Assembly (NCBI GenBank): GCA_039707465.1
Contig: CM077647.1
Span: 171,240,163 to 171,304,162 of the forward strand
Length of the DNA stretch: 64,000 nt
Direction of reading: 5' to 3'
DNA from: Rhabdophis nuchalis
Taxonomy: Eukaryota > Chordata > Lepidosauria > Squamata > Natricidae
The position numbers were made by a program, and so were the translations under genes. The notes under the pieces are model-generated. The model saw only the letters and a list, made by a program, of their open reading frames with translations. It was not told the DNA's origin and did no database searches. How positions within the stretch are numbered: the stretch's first letter is position 1; every line of letters starts with the position of its first letter. Below, in pieces: positions 32,618 to 43,449 of the stretch.

Positions 32618-32800
32618 ACGTATGACCACAGTTGAGGCCAAAAGTTTGGTTGCTAACCAAGATCATTGTTAAGTGAGTTTCACATTTTCCAAGTTGGCCA
32701 CGCCCACCCAGTCACATGACTGCTGAGCCACTCAGCCGGTCCACAGAATTTTCTTTAAAATGAAACCGGTCCCTAGTGCAAAAAAGGTTGGGGACCCCTG
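31619..32800. mobile_element. non-autonomous hAT-type element with foldback and GA tract (copy 1)
   Basis: 1,182 bp with ends CAGGGGTCCCCAACC and GGTTGGGGACCCCTG and a perfect 8-bp duplication GCATAAAG (31611-31618, 32801-32808). Internally, 31665-31830 is roughly complementary to 31900-32060 (for example CTCGTCGACGGAGG against CCTCCGTCGACGAG), giving a long GC-rich hairpin. The tract 32130-32620 is GA/GAAA-rich. Long open frames here are artefacts of simple sequence. Confidence 0.9.
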
Positions 32801-33283
32801 GCATAAAGAATTATCCTATGCAAATAATTAGGGGGGGGGGGGAAACTAATCATATGTTTCTGCGTGTGCGTGGAGTGGTTGTGGTTGTGTTGAAGAGTCT
32901 GACAGCCCAAGGATAGAAACTTTTTTAAACCTATTTTTATCAGCTGGCTATGCTTCAATGTCTTCTGCCCGACATATAAAACTGAACAGGAATTCATTCC
33001 ATTCGTTCATGTTTCATTCAAAAAGCAGTTTTCTACCTTATTTTATTGAAACTTGTAGAGATGTGGCATCACCATTGCTATCTTTCACTATCATGAAGGA
33101 GGAATGTAAAGAAGCTTTTTCTCATGTGCAATTGTATTTTGGAGCTCATAAAATCTCATTTAACAGACATCCAGCATGAATTGGCATGCTAGAAGTACAA
33201 ACTTTCTAGAAAATCTGATCATGAAAAAAACATAAATACATTGAAGAAGGAACTACACAATCCAATTTCCTGTCTGTCTAGGC

Positions 33284-33418
33284 CAGGGGTCTGCAAAGTT
33301 GGCTCTTTTAAGACTGGTGGACTTCAACTCCCAGAATTCCCCAGCCAGCTATGCTGGCTGGGGAATTCTGGGAGTTGAAGTTCACCAGTCTTAAAAGAGC
33401 CAACTTTGCAGACCCCTG
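33284..33418. mobile_element. 135-bp palindromic hAT-type MITE
   Basis: Almost perfect hairpin: CAGGGGTCTGCAAAGTTGGC at the left is complementary to the right end, arms ~65 bp around the centre CCAGCTATGCTGG. Flanked by a perfect 8-bp duplication GTCTAGGC (33276-33283, 33419-33426). No coding sequence. Confidence 0.93.
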
Positions 33419-33429
33419 GTCTAGGCAAC

Positions 33430-34560
33430 GCAGACCGATACATTTTTCTGCAAGAGAAATGACAGCTGACTTTAATGATATTCTTTGGTAAAAATGGTTA
33501 AAAAAACACCTCAAAGGATTTTGGAAATATTTAAATGCATGGGACAATATTAGCCCAAACAATACTCACTAACTCACTGTTGCTTTAGTTTGATTCTGTT
33601 CAGAAGTATATTCATGACCTGCAAAATAATTTCAATTGTTCCCAAATAGATTTCACCCAGATTAAGTACGTAGAGAAGATTTCAGGCTTTAGATTTCCTC
33701 CTGGAGAGAAAGCTGGGTTGATCTACTGTAGAAAGATAATTGAAGACTATGCAGTATAAAAAAAACTCCTATAAGCTTGCTGTACAATTTCTTCTTTTGT
33801 TGCTTGGAAGAAGATTGGAAGATATTGATGGGTCACCTAAGCAGGAAACTTTCCTTATGTGTGTGGAAGATTTCTTAGGAGATTTATCTGATAATAGATC
33901 TTTCCATGATTTCTGTGATGGCAATGAAGACTAGTTTGCTTTTACTCGGACTTGAGTTTGAGGTGAGAGCTGAGTCCCAAGGTTTCTTTTCATGGCAAGT
34001 CTAGTTTTAATTTGTTATGGAAGAAAGTTAACTTAGTGTGAAAAATTAGAGAGACTCTTTGCTCTTGTGAAGTAGAAACTGGCTGAGACTAGGACTACAC
34101 CGAGAACTTCCCAAGCATCTGAGATGCTTCTCTTCACCTGCATTATTATGTTGCTTTTCCCCCTCAAGCTGGCATGTTTAGATGCTTCCTTAGACACAGT
34201 CTTGTCATTAGCATGGTATCATCTTTAGAGAATAAAAAAAAAATGAAAGACGATTGCTATAGCTTGAGAACTTGAGACAGAAGAATGGAAGTCCACCAAG
34301 GATGACTTTTTCAGTTCTGCAGTTCTTGACCTTTATCTCTTTATGCTTATGAAGCTTCTGCAACTCTCATATCTTCTCAGTCTTCATTGTTTGAATGTAC
34401 ATCATTATTGCTTCCATTAAATTCCTCTGGGTGTTTAAACTTCAATGTTTATTTAGAGGAAAAACAATTAACGTCATCAGAAAACCACCAAGGAACAGTT
34501 AGAAAACTGTTGATTGCACCCAAGTTTGGTCTCAGAATAATCAATGTGATGGATTAGGCA
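33430..34560. other. no gene or repeat recognised
   Basis: About 1.1 kb of AT-rich single-copy-looking DNA. Short open frames (for example 33740-33934) have no recognisable domain or supporting context. Confidence 0.4.
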
Positions 34561-34564
34561 AGAA

Positions 34565-34975
34565 GCTGATATTGCCTGGTGGACGGCACCCAGAGAAGTC
34601 CCTCTCTGTGGGAGCGAATCGGTCGAAGGGATGTATGGGGCAGGATGCAATCCCACAGATAGCTAGGTTCCGTGCCATGGAGCGCTTTAAAGATGGTAAC
34701 CAATACCTTGAAGCGCACCCGAAAGGCCACAGGCAGCCAGTGCAGCTCATGCAGGAGTGGTGTTACGTGGGAAAACCTAGAGGTTCCCAAAACTACCCGC
34801 GCGGCTGCATTCTGGACTAGCTGTAGTCTTCGGGTGCACCTCAAGGGGAGCCCCATGTAGAGAGCATTGCAGTAGTCCAGACGGGATGTCACTAGTGCAT
34901 GAGTGACTGTGCGCAAGGCATCCCGGTCCAATAACGTACCAGGTGAACCTGGTAGAACAACCCCCTGGCCACATG
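34565..34975 (-). mobile_element. L2-type LINE fragment lacking its 3' end
   Basis: Minus-strand translation gives LLDRDALRTVTHALVTSRLD, LHWLPVAFRVRFKVL and PSYLWDCILPHTS. It stops before the WNDLPPDI region and 3' UTR, so it is cut at its 3' side as well as 5', consistent with secondary deletion. Confidence 0.85.
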
Positions 34976-35100
34976 CCAGCCACATGACTACTGAAGCATC
35001 TTCGGACAGCGCTGGCTCTTTGGCTTTGAAATGGAGATGAGCACCGCTCCTAGAGCCAGAAACAACTAGCACATATGTGTGAGGGGAACCTTTACCTTTG
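34960..35100 (+). mobile_element. 3' part of tRNA-derived SINE
   Basis: Contains ATCTTCGGACAGCGCTGGCT, GAAATGGAGATGAGCACCGC, and ends ACATATGTGTGAGGGGAACC, the usual 3' body of a snake SINE related to 31305-31535. Confidence 0.7.
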
Positions 35101-35415
35101 GTCTAGTGAAAAAAGGCTTGCAATGAGATGATAGCAGTCTGGAGATACAAAGACGTAAGATTCATAGCAGAGTTCTAATATCTCAGGGGCTGCCACAAAG
35201 AAGAGGCAGTCAACCTATTCTCCAACGCACCTGAAAGCAGAACAAGAAGCAATGGGTGGAAACAAATCAAGGAGAGAAGCATCTTAGGGCTGAGGAGAGG
35301 TTTTCTGCCAGAGCAATTAACCAGTAGAACAACTTGACTCCAGAATTTGTGGATGCTCCAACATGGAGGTTTTTAAGAAGAGATTGGACAACCATTTGTG
35401 TGAAATGGTATAGGG

Positions 35416-36299
35416 TCACGATGGCGAACCTATGGCACACGTGCCACAGATGGCATATGGAGCAATATCGGGGGGCACGAGAACTCAGATCTGGCACCAA
35501 TGTGTGTGCCGGTCAGCTGATGTTTGGGCCTTCTGGGCCCACCAGAAGTTGGGAAACGGGCTGTTTTCAGCCTCCAGTGGGCCTCTGGGGGAGGGGCGGG
35601 GAAGGTGGTTTTTGCCCTAGAAATGCTCTGAAGCCTGGGGAGAGCAAAAAACGGACCTTCCAGTCCAACCAGAAATCAACAAATGGGCTGTTTTTGGCCT
35701 CCGGAGGGCCTCCAGGGTGGGGGTGGGGAAGGCTTTTTTCACCTTCCCCAGGCTCCCAGAAAGGGTCCAGAACCTGGGGATGGCAAAAAATGGGTCCACT
35801 TAACACCACATGCCAAAAGTGTGGGGGGGAGCACAGTGGGGCAGGGGTCGCACATGCATGCATGGTGTAGGGCAGGGGTCCCCAACCCCAGGGCTGCGGA
35901 CCGGTGCCGGTCCGTGGCTTGATAGGAACCGGGCCGCAGTGAGCGGTGCAACTCTTAGAAAGGGCTGGAGAGGAGGAGGAGAGAGCAGCCCCCTGGGCAG
36001 AGCATGCACTGGGGGCGGGAGAGCCCAGGCACGGCTGCTCGCGCTGTTGGGGGCCTGAGAGGGGCGAGTGAGCCGACTCACACACCTCTCATGCGCGCAT
36101 GCGCTGCCTGTTCCCCCTCCGCCCCCACTCCCCCTCTACGCTGGCCGAGACATGGCCACCGGTCCATGGAATTTTTTTAACATGAAACCGGTCCCTGGTG
36201 CCAAAAAGTTTCGGGACCCCTGGTGTAGGGTACATAGAATGATACCCCCCTGCCTCCCCTGCTTTTGGCACGCCATGGCAAAAAGGTTAGCCATCACTG
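35416..36299. mobile_element. hAT-type element (GATGGCGAACC family), itself interrupted
   Basis: Left end CGATGGCGAACCTATGGCAC, right end AAAAAGGTTAGCCATCACTG, inverted ends of a common squamate element. The body holds GC-rich CCTCCAGGGT phrases and no ORF with a domain. It is split by the smaller element at 35873-36222. Confidence 0.8.
35873..36222. mobile_element. short hAT-type element nested in another
   Basis: 350 bp, ends CAGGGGTCCCCAACCCC and TTTCGGGACCCCTG, flanked by a perfect 8-bp duplication GTGTAGGG (35865-35872, 36223-36230). Same terminal family as 31619-32800 but lacking the GA tract and long foldback. Confidence 0.92.
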
Positions 36300-36689
36300 A
36301 CATAGGGTTTCCTGCCTGAGCAGGAGGTTGGACTAGAAGACCTCCAAGGTCCATTCTATCTCTGCTATTCTCTTATCAAGTCAAGAGCTTCCCAATTCTT
36401 CCAAAAACTCTGATTGTTTTTATTTCCTCGACCCTTCCAAGATTCTGAAAATTCCTTCCAGAATATGTACTCAATGCTTTCATTCTCTTTTCTTCAAGTA
36501 TCTACACCTCAATAATGTTCTACATATTCTTATTTCCAATGCTGGGTTATATTAAAAAAATAATAGTGCCTCATCATGAGTGAAATACAAAAAACCAATA
36601 TAAAGCCTTGGAGTTCTTAATATTGGAGCATTTATTTTGTTTTCTTTATTAGAAACAAATGCTTCTAACTTAAGCCTGACTACAATTTA

Positions 36690-37140
36690 GATTTTAGATT
36701 TAGATTTTATTAAATTTATACCCCGCACCTATCTCCAATAGGAGCAAGGGCGGCGCACAGGCATTTAAAAACACAATATACAGTACAAAATATACAAACA
36801 TCCTAAAACCCTATTAAATTAAATACTCCTGCACTAAAAATATAGCTTAAAAAGCCTCTAATTAAAAATTTGTATAACTAACCCTCAGTTGTTTATCGGG
36901 TGGATTTACCCTAAGCCGGCTTGCTGAAACAGGTGCGTTTTTAAACGCTGGCGGAATAGGCGGAGGTCCAAGGTGGTACGGAGACCGGGAGGTAGGTCGT
37001 TCCAGAGGGTAGGGCCCGCCACAGAGAAGGCCCTTCCCCTGGGCGTCACCAACCGGCTTTGCCCGGCCGACGGCACCCGGAGAAGACCCTCTCTGTGGGA
37101 GCAGATCGGACGAAGGGATGTATGAGGCAGGAGACAGTCT
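36690..37140 (-). mobile_element. diverged L2-type LINE 3' end
   Basis: The tail (complement of ATTTAGATTTTATTAAATTT near 36695-36715) precedes CCGCCCTTGCTCC-type 3' UTR. The complement of 36950-37140 encodes the eroded ATPRGRAFSVAGPALWN region. A different subfamily from 15474-20215. Confidence 0.75.
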
Positions 37141-37184
37141 CACAATGATAAGACTCTGATTTGATATTTTCTTAAAAGAATGTT

Positions 37185-38226
37185 TCCATTCTTAAAAGAA
37201 TGGAAGGCAGATTTTGCATTGGGCCTCCAGGCCTGCCGCATTTTCTGCTGTGGGAAAATGGGAGGGGGGATAATATGGAGTATGGGAGATATATAGTCTA
37301 AATCAGGGGTCCCCAACCCCCGGGCCGCGGACCAGTGCCGGTCCGTGGCTGGGTGGGAGCCGGGCCGCAGGGCTGGAGAGGAGGAGGAGGGAGGAGGGGG
37401 CAGCCCCCTGAGCAGAGCGCGCGGGAGAATGCAGGCGTGGCTGTTCACGCCATTGGAGTGTGGCTCTTCCTCCTCCCTCATCGACGGAGGGACTCCTGGG
37501 CGCCGCCGGACCAGCCACCGATTCCCTCCCCTGCTGGCATGCCGGCCACTCGTTTTCTTCCAGGGGCTGCGGAGGCTCCGCGGATGGGGGAGGGAACTGG
37601 CGGCCATAGGGAGGGTTGCTCCAGCGACGCACAGGAGTCCCTCCGTCGATGAGGGTGGAGGAAGAGCCCCCACCATCCTCCTGCGTTCTCCCACGTGCTC
37701 TGCCCAATGGGCTGCCCCCTCCTCCTCCTCTCCAGCCCGGCTCCTACCCAGCCACGGAGCCTGACCGAGCGAACGAGCAACCAAGCGCGGCAGGCGGGCT
37801 GAGGAGGCTGGGGGGGGGGGACGACGATGACGATGACAGACACACATAGAGCGACAGAGAGAGGGAGGGAGGGAGAGAAAGATAGACAGAGACACAGAAT
37901 GAGTGATTGAGTGAATGCAAGACAGGCAGACAGACACACGCACACACACACACACAGAGTGACAGATGGGCGGATGAAGGAGAGAGACAGAGAGAAAGAA
38001 AGAAAGAGAAAGTGGGAGAGAGAGAGAGACAGACAGAGAGAAAGACAGAAAGTAAAGAAAGAGACAGAAAAAGATACAGAAAGAGAAAGAAAGAAAAAGA
38101 GAGAGAAAGAGGGAAAGAGAAAAAGAAAAAAAGAGAAAGAAATAAAGAGAGAAAGGGAAAGAGAGAGAAAGAGTGAAAGAAAGAAATAGCGAGAGAAAGA
38201 GAGACAGAGACAAAGAAAGAGAAAGA

Positions 38227-38302
<76 letters not shown>

Positions 38303-38770
38303 ACTTATGACCACAGTTGAGGCCAAAAGTTTGGTTGCTAACCAAGATCATTGTTAAGTGAGTTTCACATTTTCCAAGTTGGCCACGCCCACCCAGTCAC
38401 ATGACTGCTGAGCCACTCAGCCGGTCCGCAGAATTTTCTTTAAAATGAAACCGGTCCCTGGTGCAATAAAGGTTGGGGACCCCTGGTCTAAATAACATTC
38501 CTTTCTCAGAGAGTCAAGGACATCTTGCCCTGCACCTGGAAGGGCGTGACTAGAAGGCATCTCCAGTGGGGATGATGACTGATTGGACCGTATGATGGAC
38601 ATGTGGGTGCTGGGCAGGGACTTGAACTTTCAATTGGGTGGGGAAAACCTGAAAGATTTCAGATTTGGGTTTTCCCAGATGTGCCAATATGACATCTCTA
38701 ATAAAATGGAACTTTGAGGAAACTCAAGCCTTGGAGTCTTCTTTCATTAGGGGTGCTACTTGGAACCCTG
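37185..38770 (+). mobile_element. candidate solo LTR, family X, interrupted by hAT-type element
   Basis: Matches 25699-26105 across GGCCTGCC...GTGGGAAAATGGGAGG on one side of the insertion and ACATTCCTTTCT...GAACCCTGATA on the other. AATAAAATGGAACTTTGAGG near the 3' end is the likely poly(A) region. The first ~40 bp of family X differ here. Confidence 0.55.
37304..38485. mobile_element. non-autonomous hAT-type element with foldback and GA tract (copy 2)
   Basis: 1,182 bp, flanked by a perfect 8-bp duplication GTCTAAAT (37296-37303, 38486-38493). It is closely similar to 31619-32800 from end to end, including the GC foldback and the GA/GAAA tract, with local length changes in the repeats. The same orientation and total length are notable. 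Confidence 0.92.
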
Positions 38771-38954
38771 ATAGAATGTCTATGTTCTCAGATATTACAA
38801 ATTACAATTATCTACAGCTGAGATTTAGCCAATTCTTTGGAAACAACAAAGAGGGTGAATGTACTGGAGTTGTTGCAAAAATATCCAATGTACTTTCATT
38901 AGGGGGAAAAATTCACAATATTATATGAGTATGTATCTATTCCTCCATCTAAAC

Positions 38955-39356
38955 CAGTGGTGGGTTTCTGCAGGCTCGCACCTACTCGCGAGAGCCGGTT
39001 GGTGAAATTTAGAGAACCGGTGAGAGGGGGTTCCACTGGCGTACCTGGAAGTAAATCTGGCCCGCCGCTGCCAGTGACCCAACGGGAAGGAAAGGAAAGG
39101 AAAGGAAAGGAAGGAAGGAAGGAAGGAAGGAAGGAAGGAAGGAAGGAAGGAAGGAAGGAAAGAAAGAAAGAAAGAAAGAATTTATCATCACAATTGAGTC
39201 CAAAATTTTGGTTGCTAAGCAAGTGCGTTGTTAAATGAGTTTCACCACATTTTAAAAGGTGCCCACTCCCACCCTGTCACATGACTGCCAAGCCACGCCC
39301 ACAAAATAGGCCACACCTACAGAGTAGGTTCTAAAAAAATTTGAAACCCACCACTG
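38955..39356. mobile_element. hAT-type element, CAGTGGTGGGTTTC ends
   Basis: 402 bp, ends CAGTGGTGGGTTTC and GAAACCCACCACTG (perfect 14-bp inverted repeats), perfect 8-bp duplication ATCTAAAC (38947-38954, 39357-39364). It contains (GGAA)n at 39091-39180 and a segment GGTTGCTAAGCAAG shared with the larger elements. Confidence 0.95.
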
Positions 39357-39427
39357 ATCTAAACTATCATAGATCAGGGAGTGTAGTTTAAATGCCAAGG
39401 TTATATGAGAAAAAGATACTGAAATGA

Positions 39428-40608
39428 TACATGCTAATAGCACTTTGACTTATATACTACTTCATAGTGCTTTACAGCCCTCTCTAACTGGTTTACAGAG
39501 TCAACACATTGTCTCCAACAATCAGCATCCTCATTTTACTGATAATAATAATAATAATAATAATTTAATTTTATATCCCGCTCTCTCTCCCCAAAGGGAC
39601 TCGAGGCGGGGCACAGGCAAATTAAAAACACAAATAAGACCACAACAAAATACAAGATTAAAAATAAATTAAATTGATCCTGCGCTAAAAACCCATAAAC
39701 TAAATTAAAACAGCCCCTAAAACCCCTTACCTTAAAAGAGACTACCCAAGGCCGGCCAGGCGAAAAAGATATGTCTTTAATTTTAAACGGAAGGAGCGGA
39801 GGTCCGTAGTTGTCCTAATATCGGGGGGAAGATCGTTCCAGAGGGCTGGGCCCGCCACAGAGAAGGCCCTTCCCCTGGGCGTCGCCCGCTGACAGAGTCT
39901 AGTGGACGGCACCCGGAGAAGTCCCTCTCTGTGGGAGCGAATCGGCCGTGAGGAGGTATGGGGCAGGATCCGATCCCGCAGGTAACTAGGTCCCGAGCCA
40001 TGGAGCGCTTTGAAGATGATAACTAACACCTTGAAGCGCACCCGGAAGACGACAGGTAGCCAGTGCAGCTCGCGCAAGAGCGGTGTTACGTGGGTGAACC
40101 TAGAGGTCCCCATTATTGCTCGCGCGGCTGCGTTCTGGACCAACTGAAGCCTCCGGGTGCACCTCAAGGGGAGCCCCATGTAGAGAGAGTTACAATAGTC
40201 CAGTCGGGATGTCACGAGTGCATGAGTGACTGTGCGAAGGGCGTCCCGATCCAATAGGGGGCGCAATTGGCGAACCAGGCGAACCTGGTAAAACGCCCTC
40301 CTGGCCACGGCTGTCACATGATCTTCCATGGACAGCCGGGCATCCAGGAGGACGCCCAAATTGCGCGCCCCATCCACAGGGGCAAGATGTTCGCCCCCTA
40401 TGGCCAGCGATGGAATGAGCTGGTTGAATCGGGCAGCCGGAAACCACAGCCACTCGGTCTTGGTCGGGTTGAGCCTGAGTCCGTTACTTCCCTTCCATGA
40501 TGTCAGAAGGATGAAAGGCTGAGACAACCTTGAGCCCATCAGGATTGAACACTAGACTGTGGGCAGAGATAGCCTGCAGTACTGCATTTTAACCACTCTG
40601 GCACCACC
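39428..40608 (-). mobile_element. tRNA-derived SINE split by an L2 insertion
   Basis: The SINE pieces 39428-39540 and 40499-40608 join to the same order as the intact copy at 2625-2862 (TCATTTTACTGA, then TCAGAAGGATGAAAGGCTGA). The A-box side is on the right, so the SINE is minus strand. Confidence 0.85.
39541..40498 (-). mobile_element. L2-type LINE 3' part with open C-terminal frame
   Basis: 265 codons remain open (39742-40539, the first ~14 from SINE sequence): NGLRLNPTKTEWLWFPAAR, DARLSMEDHVTAVARRAFY, LDYCNSLYMGLPLRC, ending FRLAGLG. It has a short (AAT)n tail at 39541-39563. It is highly similar to 15474-20215 and lacks that copy's stop, so it is a young 5'-truncated insertion. Confidence 0.93.
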
Positions 40609-40609
40609 C

Positions 40610-41130
40610 AGATGCAACATTAGAAATCAGGACCAAGTAAGACTGATGGTGAATCCATCCATCCATTGGATGAGTCAAAAGCCAGAATCAACAAGTCCAA
40701 AGATGTGGTTCCTTAAATGAAGATCATCAGGAAGTCATCATAATCCTTTTTTTCTCTCCAAAAGCTTAGGAAGTTAGATGAACAGATGCCTCAGCATGAC
40801 ACAATCTGAATACAATGTGAAGTGTTTGAACACATTTTGGAATCTCGGGAAAATATTGGCATAATCTACAAAACTTCAAACACACAGAATGCTGTTCCGT
40901 TATGAATATTTCTACAGCTTTTACTGAAAAGGAATTATAGATAATATTTCCAACATTAACAATATCCTCTGTTTACAGTTCCCTTTTAAACTATAAAAGA
41001 ATAATAGAAGAGCAAATTTTATTCCAAAACGAACATATTTTAGTAGACATCTGATTGAGACAACCATTTAAAAAAAAGTAGAAATGCACACCGATATGCA
41101 AGAGAAAAACTAAACAGAAGTTTACAAATT
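40610..41130. other. no gene or repeat recognised
   Basis: AT-rich single-copy-looking DNA between the SINE and the next CR1 remnant. Confidence 0.4.
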
Positions 41131-41540
41131 ATATAAAGAAATGGTATAGGCCCATCACTGGTTTCCCAGGGATGGCAAACCTTTTTTGGCTTGTGTGCCA
41201 AAAGCGGGGGGAGCACAGGGGGGTCATGCGCAGGTGTGCCACATTCATAATGCTATGCGCATGACCCCAGTGTGCATGTGCACAAGACCAACACTCCCCC
41301 CGTTTTTGGTATGTTTTTTTTTGCCCTCCCCAGGCTCCAGAGGCTTTATAGGAGTCTGGGAAGGGTGAAAACAGACTCCCCCGCCCCCAGGAGGTCCTCT
41401 GGAGGCTTCAGGAGCTTCCCTGAAGCCTCCAGAGAGCGAAAAACTGGCCCTACGAGCAAACTGGAAGTCTGTTTCCAAATTTCTGGTTTGCCCGTAGGGC
41501 TGGTTTTTCACGTTCCAGAGGCTTCCTGAAGCCTCTGGAG

Positions 41541-41740
41541 CAGGGGTGGGTTTCAAAAATTTTGGAACAGGTTCTGTGGGTGTGGCCTGCTTTGTGGGAG
41601 TGGCTTGCCGGCCATGTGACCGGGTAGGAGTGGCTTGCCAGCCATGTGACCGGGTGGGAGTGGCCAATTTGGAAAATGTGAAATTCACTTAACAATGGTC
41701 TTGGTTAGCAACCAAACTTTTGGGCTTAATTGTGGTCATA

Positions 41741-41816
<76 letters not shown>

Positions 41817-43449
41817 TTCTTTCTTTCCTTCTGTCTTTCTTTCTCTCTTTCTCTCTCTCTCTCTTTCTTTCTCTTTCTCTCTTTCTGTCTCTTTTCTTTC
41901 TCTCTTTCTCTCTCTCTTTTTTCTCTTTCTTTCCTTTCTGTCTCTCTTTCTTTTTCTCTCTTTCTCTCTGTCTGTCTATCTTTCTCTCCCTCCCACTCTC
42001 TGTCTCTCTGTGTGTGTCTGTCACTCTCTGGTTCCCCCCTCCCTCCCTGTCTCTCTGTGTGTCTGTGCCTCTCTCTCTCTGTCTGTCTCCCCCCACCCAC
42101 CCAAGCCTCCTCAGCCTCTCTCACCCATCCACCGGACGAAGGAACCTGGTGTCCGATGGGTGAGCAAGCGAGCGAGCAAAGGCTTTTGAAGCAAAGGCTT
42201 CAAAGGCTGCCGGCTAGGAACAGCGCGCTACGCTGCGCGAACCCCCCCCCCAGTCGCGGCAAAACTTTCCCTGTTAGCGCGACTGGCGGGGGGGGGGTTC
42301 GCGCAGCGTAGCGCGCTGTTCCTAGCCGGCAGCCTTTGAAGCCTTTGCTTCAAAAGCCTTTGCTCGCTCGCTTGCTCACCCATCGGACACCAGGTTCCTT
42401 CGTCCGGTGGATGGGTGAGAGAGAGAGCGAGAGTAGCCGGTCAGGCTACTTCCAGGAGCTGAGGAGGTTTGGGGGGGGGGGGAGAGACAGACAGAGAGAG
42501 GCACAGACACACAGAGAGACAGGGAGGGAGGGGGGAACCAGAGAGCCAGAGAACCCGCTGGCTGTATTTACTCTCTCTCTCACCCATCCACCGGACGAAG
42601 GAACCTGGCGTCCGATGGGTGAGCGAGCAAGCGAGTGAGCGAGCAACCGCGGCCAGCGGGCCAGAGGATTTTTGGGGCGCGCAGCAACTTTCCTTACCCG
42701 CGGCGGGAAACACGCAAGGAGAATCCACTCCCAGCTGTCTCCTTTTTCCTTCTGCGAAGGGTACTGGCCGCTGGCAAAGCGGGAGGCTCGGGAAGGCGGC
42801 ACACACACACACACAACCTACTTCAGGCGGCGGGAAACACGCAAGGAGAATCCACTCGCGGCTAGGCGTAGGGGGGAAGAGGTGGCTGAGCAAAGGGAAG
42901 GGGGGGGGAAAGGCGCTCCCGCCGCCTTCCCGAGCCTCCCGCTTTGCCAGCGGCCAGTACCCTTCGCAGAAGGAAAAAGAAGACAGCTGGGAGTGGATTC
43001 TCCTTGCGTGTTTCCCGCCGCCTGAAGTAGGTTGTGTGTGTGTGTGTGCTTTCTTTTTTTTTGGCCTGCGGCTCCTGGCCCGAGCGCTGCTCTTCGGAGT
43101 TGTCACGGCAGCAGCAGCAGCAGGTTGTGGGGCGACGAGGTGAGCGGCCCACCCCCACCACCCACCCCCATGGAGAAGGGGAAAGGAGGACCCCTTCGGA
43201 GAGCCGGCCTGGCTGTCTTCTTTTTCTCTCAGCGAAGCATGGGCGAGGAGGAGGAGGCGCTTCGCTGAGGGAAAAAGAAGACAGCGCAGTCGCCTTGCTT
43301 GCTTTCCTGCCTGCCCGCCCCAGCTGGGAGCAGCAGTTAGCAGCGGCGACTTACTTCCGGGTCCACGATCCAAAGGGATCGCTCGGGATCCGGAAATTTT
43401 ACGAAAGGGTTCGCCCGATCCCAGGCGAACCCCCAGAAACCCACCCCTG
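41541..43449. mobile_element. 1.9-kb hAT-type element with large internal palindromes
   Basis: Ends CAGGGGTGGGTTTC and GAAACCCACCCCTG, perfect 8-bp duplication CTCTGGAG (41533-41540, 43450-43457). Same terminal family as 38955-39356. Inside: (CT)n at 41742-42030; a near-perfect palindrome with ~145-bp arms centred near 42270; a second foldback, 42701-42800 against 42921-43020. No transposase; the long frames here are composition artefacts. Confidence 0.92.
42122..42417. repeat. ~145-bp-arm palindrome
   Basis: The left arm begins CACCCATCCACCGGACGAAG and the right arm ends with its complement CTTCGTCCGGTGGATGGGTG. The loop is a short AT-richer stretch around CAAAACTTTCCCTG (42261-42275). Confidence 0.93.

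Larger units (their letters stand above)
35103..36379 (+). mobile_element. CR1 fragment interrupted by a hAT-type element
   Basis: CR1 3' sequence (35103-35415) runs to GAAATGGTATAGGG and resumes at 36300 as CATAGGGTTTCCTGCC. The repeated TATAGGGT/CATAGGGT is the degraded target duplication of the insertion. Confidence 0.85.

Noticed and set aside
31559..32666. Open frames of 200-360 codons on both strands
   Set aside because: They cover the GA tract and GC foldback of a hAT-type element; composition alone keeps them open.
33740..33934. 64-codon plus-strand ORF near 33.8 kb
   Set aside because: No recognisable domain, no paralogue in the window, and a length expected by chance in AT-rich DNA.
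37140..38351. 403-codon minus-strand frame
   Set aside because: Same artefact in the second hAT copy; most residues are Ser/Phe/Leu from the GA tract.
25699..38770. A single 13-kb retroelement spanning both family X LTR-like copies
   Set aside because: The interval contains an OR gene, L1, CR1 and SINE sequence but no retroelement genes or primer site.
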